DNA from: Actinoallomurus sp963799975
GTDB lineage: Bacteria; Actinomycetota; Actinomycetes; Streptosporangiales; Streptosporangiaceae
Direction: 5' to 3'
Assembly: GCA_963799975.1 (NCBI GenBank)
Contig: CAWCZF010000006.1
Location: 3,100,001-3,164,000, forward strand
DNA length: 64,000 bases
Shown: piece after piece, positions 43,025 to 51,537 of the stretch
Layout: every line of letters starts with the position of its first letter
Numbering within the stretch: position 1 is the stretch's first letter
Position numbers and translations under genes: made by a program
Notes under the pieces: model-generated
The model's input: only the letters and a program-made list of their open reading frames with translations
Told to the model about the DNA's origin: nothing
The model's database searches: none

Positions 43025-44248
43025 TCACGCGGGCTGCGCGCCGGCGATGGCGCGGTCGAAGACACGGGCACGCGCCCTCGCCAGGCCGGTCGCGAGCGCC
43101 CCGAGCACGACGGCGTCATCGCCCAGGGGTGAGACCTCGATCCGCGGCGGCCCGAGCGGCGTCATCGACTCCAGCCGCTCGCGTACGGCGCCGAGCAAGA
43201 CGTCCGCGCCGTGCCCGCCGATGCCGCCGCCCAGCACGACCAGCTCGGGGTCGAGCAGCGCGACGACGCCGGCCAGGGCGCGGGCGACGTGGTCGGCTTC
43301 GCGTGCGACCGCGCGCACCGCGATGGCGTCGCCGTCACGTGCCTCGTCGAACACGCGCTTGGCGGTGATCTGCCCGTTCATGCCGAGGCGCTGGGCGGTC
43401 GCGACCACGCCGGGCGCGGAGGCGACGGTCTCCAGCATGCCGTGCCGCCGGGTGCCGGGAGCGTGTGCGAGCGGGTCGGTCTCCCCCATCGGCAGGAACG
43501 CGATCTCACCGGCCGCGCCGCGCGCGCCGCGGTACAGCTCGCCGTCCACGATGATCCCCATCCCGATGCCGGTGCCGATCGAGACGTACACGAAGTGCCG
43601 CAGGCCCGCCCCGAGGCCGTACCCCTGCTCACCCAGTGCGGCGAGCGCGATGTCGTTCTCGATCGCGAACGGGGCCGGCAGGCGTTCGGAGAGCCGCCCG
43701 ATGACGCCGGGCCGGTCCCAGCCGGGCAGGTTCGGCGCGAGCCACAGGCGGCGGTTGTCGACGTCGTGCACGCCCGGGGTGCCCAGGACGATGTCGGTGA
43801 TGTCGCCGGTGGCCGCTTCGGCGAGCTTGTCGACGATACGGCCGATGCGGCTGATCAGCGCGTTCGCACCGCCGCCGCGCGCCGGGACGTCCTCGCGTAC
43901 GGCGATCTCGCCGCTGAGGTCGACCAGCGCGGCGCGGATCCACTCGCGCCCGACGTCGAGCCCGATCACCCAGCCCGCCTCGGGGCGTATCTCATAGAGC
44001 AGCGCGGCGCGTCCGGCGTTTCCGGTGCGATGCCCGACGGAGACGACGAGCCCGGCACGTTCCAGGTCGGCCAGGGCGAGGGAGATCGTGGGCTTGGACA
44101 GCCCGGTCGCCGCCGCGAGCTGCGGCCGTGAGACCGGGCCGAGCACCCGGATCCGGTCGTACACGGCCCGCTCGTTCATGATCCGCAGCACACTCGTGGT
44201 GTTCGCGGTGGGATTCACATTCCCCGCCTCACCGAACTCGGTCGACAC
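43025..44248 (-). CDS. ROK-family transcriptional repressor
   Basis: 407 residues from GTG 44248 (GGGAGGGGAC upstream). An N-terminal winged helix (VSRPQLAAATGLSKPTISLA, LADLERAGLVVSVGHRTGNA) precedes a ROK sugar-binding domain (GWVIGLDVGREWIRAALVDL, FAIENDIALAALGEQ, GTGIGMGIIVDGELYRGARG AAGE). The Cys-rich zinc motif of catalytic ROK kinases is absent. It is divergent from the ROK kinase at 44339. A 25-bp palindromic element lies in the gap between them and again before the permease, its likely operators. Confidence 0.88.
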   Translation of the reverse strand: MSTEFGEAGNVNPTANTTSVLRIMNERAVYDRIRVLGPVSRPQLAAATGLSKPTISLALADLERAGLVVSVGHRTGNAGRAALLYEIRPEAGWVIGLDVGREWIRAALVDLSGEIAVREDVPARGGGANALISRIGRIVDKLAEAATGDITDIVLGTPGVHDVDNRRLWLAPNLPGWDRPGVIGRLSERLPAPFAIENDIALAALGEQGYGLGAGLRHFVYVSIGTGIGMGIIVDGELYRGARGAAGEIAFLPMGETDPLAHAPGTRRHGMLETVASAPGVVATAQRLGMNGQITAKRVFDEARDGDAIAVRAVAREADHVARALAGVVALLDPELVVLGGGIGGHGADVLLGAVRERLESMTPLGPPRIEVSPLGDDAVVLGALATGLARARARVFDRAIAGAQPA

Positions 44249-44307
44249 GCGTCCCCTCCCAGCGCCGATCTCACCCGCTGGCATATCACGGAACACCCGT
44301 GTGTTGA

Positions 44308-44332
44308 TTAGTTAGGGAGTCTCCCTTACATT
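44308..44332. promoter_or_regulatory. ROK regulon operator, copy 1
   Basis: A 25-bp element TTAGTTAGGGAG-TCTCCCTTACATT, with the palindromic core GGGAG/CTCCC, identical to 45253-45277. It lies between the divergent repressor and kinase. Its TACATT end is only 7 bp before the kinase ATG, so it may contain the -10 box of a leaderless transcript. Confidence 0.75.
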
Positions 44333-44338
44333 TACTGG

Positions 44339-45256
44339 ATGACGGCGCCCACGGTCCTCGGCATCGACTTCGGCGGCACCAAGGTCGCGCTCGCCACCGC
44401 CACCGCGTCCGGCGAGCCGCTGCGCGAGGCCCGCATCGAGACCCGCGCCGGGGACGGGGCCGAGACGGTGCTGCGCCGGGCGCTCGACGCCGCGAACGAC
44501 CTCGTCGCGGCCACTCCGGGCCGGCTCGCGGCGGCCGGCGTCTCGACCTTCGGCGTCGTACGCGGCGGACGGGTGCGGCTCGCGCCGAACGTGCCCGGCT
44601 GGGAGGACCTCCCGCTGCCCGCGCTCCTGCGCGAGGGGCTCCACGTGACCGCCCTGGAGATCGGCAACGACGTCAACGCCGCGGCCACCGCCGAGCTGCA
44701 CTGGGGCGGCCTCGCCGGCGTCGACGTCGGCCTCTACGTCAACCTCGGCACCGGCACGGGGGCCGCGCTCGTCGTCGGCGGCCGCGTGGTCGACGGCGCG
44801 CACGGGGCGGCCGGGGAGATCGGCTACCTGCTCCGCCGCCCGGGCGAGCCCGGGCACGCCGACGGGCGCGCGCCGCTGGAGGAGTACTCCTCCGGCAGCG
44901 GCCTCGCCGCGCGCGGCGCGGAGCTGCTCGGCGCGCCGGTCGCGGCGGCGGACCTGTTCGGCCGGCGCGGCGAGCCGGCGGTCGGGGCGCTGCTGGACGA
45001 GGCCGCCGCGGCGGTCGGGATGGCCGTCGCCAACCTCGTCACCTTCCTCGACCCCGAGCGCGTGGTCGTCGGGGGCGGGATGGCCGCCGCGTTCCTGCCC
45101 GCCGTCCAGGCCGCCGTACGGCGCGCCGCGCCGTTCCCGCCTCCCGTCGAGGCCGCGCGCTACATCGACGACGCGCCGCTCATCGGCGCGGTCGCCCTGG
45201 CCGTACGTGCGGCGAGCCGTCGCGACCGCGCGTTCCGGTCTGACCCGTTCCCTTAG
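44339..45256 (+). CDS. ROK-family sugar kinase (glucokinase-like)
   Basis: 305 residues. An ATP-binding phosphate-1 motif, LGIDFGGTKVALATATA, opens the protein. Substrate and catalytic residues lie in LEIGNDVNAAATAELHWGGL (Asn-Asp). The second phosphate region is LYVNLGTGTGAALVVGGRVV, followed by GAAGEIGYLL and adenosine motif VVVGGGMAAAFLPA. The zinc Cys cluster of classical ROK kinases is not evident, so the substrate, or even kinase activity, is uncertain. It starts just after the operator, possibly leaderless. Confidence 0.82.
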   Translation: MTAPTVLGIDFGGTKVALATATASGEPLREARIETRAGDGAETVLRRALDAANDLVAATPGRLAAAGVSTFGVVRGGRVRLAPNVPGWEDLPLPALLREGLHVTALEIGNDVNAAATAELHWGGLAGVDVGLYVNLGTGTGAALVVGGRVVDGAHGAAGEIGYLLRRPGEPGHADGRAPLEEYSSGSGLAARGAELLGAPVAAADLFGRRGEPAVGALLDEAAAAVGMAVANLVTFLDPERVVVGGGMAAAFLPAVQAAVRRAAPFPPPVEAARYIDDAPLIGAVALAVRAASRRDRAFRSDPFP

Positions 45257-45277
45257 TTAGGGAGTCTCCCTTACATT
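45253..45277 (+). promoter_or_regulatory. ROK regulon operator, copy 2
   Basis: An exact second copy of the 25-bp element at 44308-44332, overlapping the last codon of the ROK kinase and lying 75 bp before the permease start. It ties the permease to the ROK repressor. Confidence 0.75.
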
Positions 45278-45351
45278 GACATAGAGACGCGTCCCCCATG
45301 TCCCCCACGCCCCCGGGTATGGCGTTCTTGTTTCCCGAACGGAGAGCTTCC

Positions 45352-46749
45352 ATGGCGAGTCCCACGGCGCCGGCGTTCGAGCGTCGCCTCGGCCTGTTCC
45401 AGGCCACCACCGTGAACATGACGCAGATGTGCGGCATCGGGCCGTTCGTCACCATCCCCGTCATGATCGCGACGATGCAGGGGCCACAGGCGATGTTCGG
45501 CTGGGTGGTCGGCGCGATCATCGCGATCGCCGACGGGCTGGTCTGGGCGGAGCTGGGCGCCGCCATGCCCGGCGCGGGCGGCAGCTACCTCTACCTCCGC
45601 GAGGCGTTCCAGTACCGCACCGGGCGGCTGATGCCGTTCCTGTTCGTCTGGTCCGCGGTGCTGTTCATCCCGCTGATCATGTCGACGGGCGTGATCGGGC
45701 TCGTGCAGTACGCCGGCTACCTGTGGCCCTCGCTCGTGCACGGCACCGGCCTGTCCGCGACCGGGCACCTGGTCGCGATCGGCGTCGTCCTGCTCGTGAT
45801 CGTCGCGCTGTACCGCCGCATCGGCGACATCGGCAAGCTGACCACGGTCTTCTTCGTGGTCATGCTGGTCTCGGTGCTCGGCGTCATCTTCGCGGCGTTC
45901 ACGCACTTCAGCGCGCACCTGGCCTTCACCTTCCCCGAGCACGGCACCTCGAAGTTCTTCACCGGGCTCGGCGCGGGCCTGGTCATCGCGATCTATGACT
46001 ACCTCGGGTACAACACGAGCGCCTACCTCGGCGCGGAGGTCAAGGACCCCGGCCGGGTCATCCCGCGCTCGATCGTCATCGCCATCATCGGCATCATGGG
46101 CCTGTACTTCCTGCTCCAGGTCGGCGTGCTCGGCGTCGTGCCCTGGCAGGAGGCCAAGGGATCCAGCTCGGTGGCCTCACTCGTCCTCGAACGCTCGTGG
46201 GGCAAGGGCGCGGCGCAGGTCTTCACCGTCGGGATCATCATCACCGCGTTCGCCTCGGTGCTGGCCGGGCTGCTCGGCGGCTCACGCGTGCCGTTCAACG
46301 CCGCGCGCGACAAGGTCTTCCTGTCCTGGTTCGGGCGGCTGCACCCGCGCCTGCACTTCCCCACCGCCGGCCTGTTCGCGATGGGCGCCGTCACCGCGGT
46401 CGGCAGCCTGTTCACCCTCACCGACGTGATCAGCATGCTCACCGCGGTCTTCGTCCTCATCCAGTCGGTCGCCCAGATCGTCGCGGTGACCGTGCTGCGC
46501 CGCCGGCAGCCGGACCTGCCACGCCCGTACAGGATGTGGCTGTACCCGCTGCCCAGCGTCATCGCGCTGGTCGGCTGGATCTACATCTACAAGTCGGCCG
46601 GGCTCAAGCCGATCCTGCTGTCGCTCGCCTGGCTCGCGGCCGGCGGCATCGCGTTCCTGATCTGGGCGCGCGCCGAGCGGACCTGGCCGTTCGGCCCCAA
46701 GGAGATACGTGAGTCCTTCCTGGAGGACGCCGAGCCCGCCGCTCCGTGA
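45352..46749 (+). CDS. APC-superfamily amino acid permease
   Basis: 465 residues from ATG 45352, preceded by CGGAGAG; an upstream frame start at 45298 has no such site. Twelve or so membrane helices; helix 1 has the APC unwound region QMCGIGPFVTIPVMIATMQG, and helix 6 has VIAIYDYLGYNTSAYLGAEV, with the KDP-R motif in EVKDPGRVIPRSI. It transports an amino acid or amine. Control by the ROK repressor is inferred from the shared operator, so the substrate might be an amino sugar-related compound. Confidence 0.88.
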   Translation: MASPTAPAFERRLGLFQATTVNMTQMCGIGPFVTIPVMIATMQGPQAMFGWVVGAIIAIADGLVWAELGAAMPGAGGSYLYLREAFQYRTGRLMPFLFVWSAVLFIPLIMSTGVIGLVQYAGYLWPSLVHGTGLSATGHLVAIGVVLLVIVALYRRIGDIGKLTTVFFVVMLVSVLGVIFAAFTHFSAHLAFTFPEHGTSKFFTGLGAGLVIAIYDYLGYNTSAYLGAEVKDPGRVIPRSIVIAIIGIMGLYFLLQVGVLGVVPWQEAKGSSSVASLVLERSWGKGAAQVFTVGIIITAFASVLAGLLGGSRVPFNAARDKVFLSWFGRLHPRLHFPTAGLFAMGAVTAVGSLFTLTDVISMLTAVFVLIQSVAQIVAVTVLRRRQPDLPRPYRMWLYPLPSVIALVGWIYIYKSAGLKPILLSLAWLAAGGIAFLIWARAERTWPFGPKEIRESFLEDAEPAAP

Positions 46750-46826
46750 CCCGGCTGTGAGCTAACCGGCCTCCGGCAGGTCTTGACGCGCCAATTCCCC
46801 CTGTGGACGCTGAACGGGGAGGTGCG

Positions 46827-47243
46827 GTGAATGGGCGACGCGGACACGGGCGGCACTCCCGTACGAGGCGGGCGGTCGTGAGCGAGGAGGACGGCGGCCC
46901 GTTCGGCGGCGTCCTGACCCCCTGTGACATGTGCCTGGAGGTCGGCGAGCTCGTCACGCTCGACGGGCGGCCGCCACAGGTGCTGCGCGTGGGCGAGTGC
47001 CCGCAGTGCCACGGGTCGGGGCACGTCCACATCGAATGCCAGGAGCACGAGGTCGACGACGTCGTACGCGGGCTGCCCCCCACCCGCAGGCAACTCGCCG
47101 TACGCCGCATGATGGCGGGCGTCGGCATGTGCGTCGACTGCTACGGCGTCGGCTCGGTGGCCCACGTCGAGTGCGACGACGACCGCGCCCCGATCCGCTA
47201 CGTCGAGGCGCCGTGTCCCAAGTGCGGAACACCGGCCGGCTGA
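46827..47243 (+). CDS. Zinc-ribbon protein with repeated CxxC motifs
   Basis: 138 residues from GTG 46827 (GGGGAGG upstream; GTG 46803 and 46878 are alternatives). Cys pairs are CDMC, CPQCHGSGHVHIEC, CVDCYGVGSVAHVEC and CPKCGTPAG, arranged like two DnaJ-type zinc centres. The family is not recognised; possibly a metal-binding chaperone-like or nucleic-acid-binding protein. It stands alone between the permease and the GlxA-like gene. Confidence 0.65.
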   Translation: MNGRRGHGRHSRTRRAVVSEEDGGPFGGVLTPCDMCLEVGELVTLDGRPPQVLRVGECPQCHGSGHVHIECQEHEVDDVVRGLPPTRRQLAVRRMMAGVGMCVDCYGVGSVAHVECDDDRAPIRYVEAPCPKCGTPAG

Positions 47244-47284
47244 CGGCCGCTGTCCGAAAGAGCCCAGGGCGTACACCTCCGGAC

Positions 47285-48061
47285 ATGAGCTCGGTCGCGC
47301 TGGCCCTGCACGACGGGGTCACGATCTTCGAGGTCGCCGCGGTGTGCGAGGTCTTCGGCGTCGACCGCGGCCTCACCGACCCCTGGTACGACTTCGCCGT
47401 CTGCGGCACGGACCCGGTGCGGGTCGGCGGCTGGTTCCGCGCCGAGGCACCACGCGGCCTCGGCGAGCTGGCGGCCGCGGACACCGTGATCGTGCCCGCC
47501 TGCCGCGACGTCGCCGAGGACCCGCCCGCCGACCTGGTCGCGGCGGTACGCGCGGCGCACGAGGCGGGCGCGCGGGTCGTCCCGATCTGCACCGGTGCGT
47601 TCGTGCTGGCCGCCGCCGGGCTGCTCGACGGCCGTCGCGCCACCACCCACTGGCTGCACGCCGACCGGCTCGCCGCGCGCTACCCGCGCGTACGCGTCGA
47701 CCCGGAGGTGCTCTACATCGACGAGGGCGACATCCTCACCTCGGCGGGCAAGGCCGCCGGGATGGACCTGTGCCTGCACCTCGTACGGCTCGACCACGGC
47801 ATGGCCGTCGCCAACGACCTGGCACGGCGGCTGGGCGTGCCGCCGCACCGGCCCGGCGGGCAGGCACCGTTCAGCCCCGCCCCGGTGGCGGCCCGCCGCG
47901 ACCACGCGCTCGCCGGCCTGCTCCCCTGGGCGCTGGCCAAGCTTCCGATCATGAGGCCGCTCGTGAGGCCGATCAGGAGGAGGCGGCGGCGCGGCGCTCC
48001 GGGGCATCCGCCGTGGCCACGGCACGTACGCGGGCGTGCGCGGTCGTCCACACCAGCGTGA
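47285..48061 (+). CDS. GlxA-like DJ-1/PfpI protein lacking its AraC DNA-binding domain
   Basis: 258 residues. The DJ-1/PfpI domain is complete: SSVALALHDGVTIFEVAAVC and the nucleophile elbow VPICTGAFVLAAAGLLDGRR, with ATTHWLHADRLAARYP. GlxA-type regulators then carry an AraC HTH after a linker like QAPFSPAPVAARRDHALAGL; here the HTH is missing. After LPWALAKLP the frame runs out of family into Arg-rich sequence that overlaps the truncated MFS gene. This looks like a deletion that joined two genes near 47960. It probably cannot bind DNA. Confidence 0.75.
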   Translation: MSSVALALHDGVTIFEVAAVCEVFGVDRGLTDPWYDFAVCGTDPVRVGGWFRAEAPRGLGELAAADTVIVPACRDVAEDPPADLVAAVRAAHEAGARVVPICTGAFVLAAAGLLDGRRATTHWLHADRLAARYPRVRVDPEVLYIDEGDILTSAGKAAGMDLCLHLVRLDHGMAVANDLARRLGVPPHRPGGQAPFSPAPVAARRDHALAGLLPWALAKLPIMRPLVRPIRRRRRRGAPGHPPWPRHVRGRARSSTPA

Positions 48062-48581
48062 CGGCGGCCAGGGCCGCGACGACCAGCAGGAGCACGGCGG
48101 GGGCCACGGTGCGGCCGACGGCGGCGAGGGCGAAGGGCGCCGCGAAGCCGACGTAGGAGATCGCCTGGTACACCGCGGTCAGCCCGGCCAGGTTCTCCGG
48201 CCGTGCCAGGCGCTGCACCTCGATCAGGCCGTACACCTGGCAGCACCCGTAGCCCGCCCCGAGCACCAGCGCGGCCGCGACGACCAGCGCGGGCCGGGTG
48301 ACCGCGACGGCCAGGGCCGCGACGAGCGATCCGGCCACCACGAGGCCCATCGCCGCGGCGAGCGGCAGCGGGCGGCCCGGCCGGTCCAGCCGGCGCGCGA
48401 GCGGCTGCGCGAAGATGCCGGCGAACGCGGTCAGCAGCGTGACCACGGCGCTGAACACCACTGGGCACCCGCCGAGCCGGTCCTTGACCTTCGCGGCTGT
48501 TCGTCCACACTCGTCATGCTGGCGAGCACGGCCGCCGCTCACGAGTGGCGGAAACGCCGTCATGCGCACAATTTCGGACAT
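47973..48581 (-). pseudogene. MFS transporter remnant (C-terminal half)
   Basis: The frame contains about six hydrophobic segments of the C-terminal half of an MFS exporter: FSAVVTLLTAFAGIFAQPLA, GLVVAGSLVAALAVAVTRPA, ALVLGAGYGCCQVYGLIEVQ, and YQAISYVGFAAPFALAAV. The first 40 codons (48460-48581) are unrelated sequence and the N-terminal six helices are absent. Its 3' end is fused to the truncated GlxA gene. A deletion removed parts of both. Confidence 0.65.
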
Positions 48582-48667
48582 GACCCGGGAAACGGCACGA
48601 AAGCGAACGGCGCCCCGCCCGGCGCGCGTACGCGCCGGTGCGAGACGCCGGTTGTCCGGTCGGTCGG

Positions 48668-48778
48668 CTACTTGCTGGCCGCGCCGCCGTTGTCGCGCCG
48701 GTCCAGGGCGATCTGGACCGCGCGGGTGGCTTCCTCGGCGGCGTCTTCGGCGGGCTTCAGCACGTACATCGAGTCCAT
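48668..48778 (-). CDS. 36-residue small ORF
   Basis: ATG 48778 has GGAGA about 10 bp upstream. The product begins MDSMYVLKPAEDAAEEATRA and ends LDRRDNGGAASK. It is highly charged and helical, with strong G/C third positions. It lies alone in about 400 bp between the MFS remnant and serA. No family is recognised; a small regulator or peptide precursor is possible. The rest of 48582-49007 shows nothing else. Confidence 0.4.
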   Translation of the reverse strand: MDSMYVLKPAEDAAEEATRAVQIALDRRDNGGAASK

Positions 48779-49007
48779 GGGGAATCGTCTCCGTGGGTTG
48801 TCGGCACCAGGGCGATCGGGACTTGGGGCCAGCGGCGGTCTCCCGCGGCGGGTCGCCGGCCCGCCCGAAGTCAGGCCCCGCCGCGGCGGCTAAGGATGGG
48901 TACGTAGCGCCGCATAACGCTTTTCACGGTACCCCGGGCCTGACGCCGAAGTCTCGGCTCGCGGTCAGAAATCCCACAATGCGAGACGCATCATCGAATT
49001 CCCCTGG

Positions 49008-50600
49008 TCAGTCGTCCAGGTCGACCCGGCGCCCCTGGTCGGCGCCGATCTCCGCCGCGATCGCGTCGGTCAGGTCGAGGCCGAGCGAGGAGTCGACGGT
49101 GAGCGCGATGAGCGCCGTACCGCCCTTCTGGTCCCGGCCGACCTGCATGCCCGCGATGTTGACGCCCGCGTCCCCGAGCAGGCGGCCGACCACGCCGACG
49201 ATGCCAGGCCGGTCGATGTAGGTGAAGAAACCCATGTGCGCGCCCGGCGCGATCTCCATCGCGTAGCCGTTGACCTCGACCAGGCGCTCGACGTGCTTGG
49301 GGCCGGTGAGCGTCCCGGCCACCGAGACGATCGCGCCGTCGGCCATCGTGCCGCGCACCGTGATGAGGTTGCGCCAGTCGGGGCTGTCCTCGGAGGTGGT
49401 GAGCGTCACCTCGACGCCACGCTCGCGCGACAGCAGAGGCGCGTTGACGTAGGTCACCGACTCCTCGACCACGTCGGTGAACGCGCCCTTGAGCGCGGCC
49501 AGCTCCAGGACCTTGACGTCGTGCCGGGTGATCTCGCCGCGCACCTCGACCTCGAACCGGGCCGGCACGCCGCCGGCCAGCGCGGTGAAGATGCGGCCGA
49601 GCTTTTCGGTCAGCGGCAGGCCGGGCTTGACGTCCTCGGCGACGACCCCGCCGCCCTGGACGTTCACCGCGTCGGGCACGAACTCGCCGGACAGCGCCAG
49701 GCGTACGGACCGGGCGACCTGGGTGCCGGCCTTCTCCTGCGCCTCGTGCGTGCTCGCGCCCAGGTGCGGGGTGACCACGACGTTGTCGTGGTGGAACAGC
49801 GGGCTGTCGGTGCACGGCTCGCTGGTGAACACGTCGATGCCGGCGCCGGCGACGCGCTTCTCCTTGAGCGCGAGGTCGAGCGCGTTCTCGTCGACGATGC
49901 CGCCGCGCGCGGCGTTGACGATGCGCACCGACGGCTTGACGAGGTGCAGCTCGCGGTCGCCGATCAGCCCGAGCGTCTCCTTGTTCTTGGGCAGGTGCAC
50001 GGTGATGAAGTCGCTGTCGCTCAGCAGCTCCTCCAGCGGGACGAGGCGTACGCCGAGCTGGGCGGCGCGCGGCGCCTGGACGTACGGGTCGTAGGCGATG
50101 ACCTTCATGTCGAAGGCGGCGAGCCGCTTGGCGACGAGCACGCCGATCCGGCCGAGCCCGAGCACGCCGACCGTCTTGTCCTGCAACTCGACGCCGGTGT
50201 ACTTCGAGCGCTTCCACTCCCCCTGCTTGAGCGCCGCGTGGCCCTGCGGGACGTTGCGCGCGGTGGCCAGCAGCAGGGCGATGGCGTGCTCGGCGGCGGT
50301 CACGATGTTGGAGGTGGGCGCGTTCACGACCATCACGCCGGCCTTGGTCGCCGCCTCGACGTCGACGTTGTCCAGCCCGACCCCGGCCCGCGCGATGACC
50401 CGCAGCCGAGGCGCCGCGGCGAACACCTCGGCGTCGACCTGGGTCGCGCTGCGCACGATGATCGCGTCGACCTCGCCGACGGCGGCCAGGAGGCGGCCGC
50501 GGTCGGCGCCGTCCGTACGTCGGATCTCGAAGTCGCCCTCGAGCAGGGCGATACCGGCGGAAGAGAGCTCTTCGGCGACAAGGACGACGGGCTTGCTCAA
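49008..50600 (-). CDS. serA: D-3-phosphoglycerate dehydrogenase
   Basis: First step of serine synthesis, NAD-dependent oxidation of 3-phosphoglycerate. 530 residues as in the long actinobacterial type: NAD fold GVLGLGRIGVLVAKRLAAFD (about 145-165), catalytic Arg in VNAARGGIVDENAL, Glu in VFTSEPCTDSPLF and His in VVTPHLGASTHEAQ. An intervening domain (about 320-450) is followed by the C-terminal ACT domain, IDRPGIVGVVGRLLGDAGVN, which senses serine. It is divergent from the SseB-like gene. Confidence 0.95.
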   Translation of the reverse strand: MSKPVVLVAEELSSAGIALLEGDFEIRRTDGADRGRLLAAVGEVDAIIVRSATQVDAEVFAAAPRLRVIARAGVGLDNVDVEAATKAGVMVVNAPTSNIVTAAEHAIALLLATARNVPQGHAALKQGEWKRSKYTGVELQDKTVGVLGLGRIGVLVAKRLAAFDMKVIAYDPYVQAPRAAQLGVRLVPLEELLSDSDFITVHLPKNKETLGLIGDRELHLVKPSVRIVNAARGGIVDENALDLALKEKRVAGAGIDVFTSEPCTDSPLFHHDNVVVTPHLGASTHEAQEKAGTQVARSVRLALSGEFVPDAVNVQGGGVVAEDVKPGLPLTEKLGRIFTALAGGVPARFEVEVRGEITRHDVKVLELAALKGAFTDVVEESVTYVNAPLLSRERGVEVTLTTSEDSPDWRNLITVRGTMADGAIVSVAGTLTGPKHVERLVEVNGYAMEIAPGAHMGFFTYIDRPGIVGVVGRLLGDAGVNIAGMQVGRDQKGGTALIALTVDSSLGLDLTDAIAAEIGADQGRRVDLDD

Positions 50601-50816
50601 CAGAGGCTCCTGGTGTTCGCGGACGGCGTGCTGCCTCGAACCGGGCGCGCGGCGATGCCCCCGCCCCCGGTGAGTCTAGCGACGGCCCGGCAAAGGCCAC
50701 CGGATTCGCCGCCGCGTACGTGGTTCCTGGCCGGATGCGGCAGGGTACGCGGGCCAGGGGAAGGTGTCGCCCGTGGGGGACACGGGCACCGCCCGGTACG
50801 CATTAGGGTCGGGCGC

Positions 50817-51491
50817 ATGGCGAATGGAAACCCGAAGCTGGCCGAGGTCCTCGAGCAGCGCGGTGAACCCGAGGAGATCCTGCGGGCGCTGGTCGACGGC
50901 GGGGTGCTCATCGTGGCGAACCCCGACGGCTCGGTGCTGGTCGGGCAGTTGGAAGACGAGAGCATGGTGCTCGCCGCGTTCACGTCCCCGGACAAGTACG
51001 CGAACAAGCCGGACGAGGAGACGTTCCAGACGGCCGACGCCGCGATGCTGCTGGAGATCGCGCGCAGCGGCGACGTCGAGGCGCTCGTGGTCGACCCCGA
51101 AGGCGACGACGCCGCGCTCATCCCGTTCACCGACGTGCAGGGGTACCTCATCACCCAGGGCATGAGCGTGGACGAGGACATGGAGGTGGCGTTCCGGCCC
51201 AGCGAGCACGAGCTGGTGCCGAGCCTGCGCGACGGGATCTCCTCGCGGCTGCCGGACTTCCCGTCCGTGGAGCGGGTCTGGATCTCCGACGTACGCATGC
51301 CGAGCGGCGTCGAGGGCATCATGCTGCACGTCATGGTCTCCGACAGCGCCGACGCGCAGGTGGCCAACGACCTGCTCCAGGCCACGATGGAAGACATCGC
51401 CGAGAGCAACGTGCCGGTCTTCGCCCACCTGGGCGACGAGGAGACCGAGGGCTTCCTGATCGAGATGCAGGCGACGCTCGTACGCCGCTAG
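50817..51491 (+). CDS. SseB-family N-terminal domain protein
   Basis: 224 residues from ATG 50817. The SseB-like fold shows ILRALVDGGVLIVANPDGSV, VLAAFTSPDKYANKPDEE and ALIPFTDVQGYLITQ, and a second half VWISDVRMPSGVEGIMLHVM, DLLQATMEDIAESN. SseB-domain proteins are common soluble proteins of unclear function in actinomycetes, sometimes tied to type VII or enhanced-serine-sensitivity phenotypes. It converges on ilvC across a strong hairpin. Confidence 0.75.
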   Translation: MANGNPKLAEVLEQRGEPEEILRALVDGGVLIVANPDGSVLVGQLEDESMVLAAFTSPDKYANKPDEETFQTADAAMLLEIARSGDVEALVVDPEGDDAALIPFTDVQGYLITQGMSVDEDMEVAFRPSEHELVPSLRDGISSRLPDFPSVERVWISDVRMPSGVEGIMLHVMVSDSADAQVANDLLQATMEDIAESNVPVFAHLGDEETEGFLIEMQATLVRR

Positions 51492-51501
51492 GTCCTGCCA
51501 T

Positions 51502-51530
51502 GGCGGGCGTCCCGCGCCGGGACGCCCGCC
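51502..51530. terminator. Bidirectional terminator between the SseB-like gene and ilvC
   Basis: Arms GGCGGGCGTCCCG (51502-51514) and CGGGACGCCCGCC (51518-51530) form a perfect 13-bp stem with loop CGC, between two convergent genes whose stops lie 11 bp and 8 bp away. Confidence 0.85.
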
Positions 51531-51537
51531 ACGCGTC

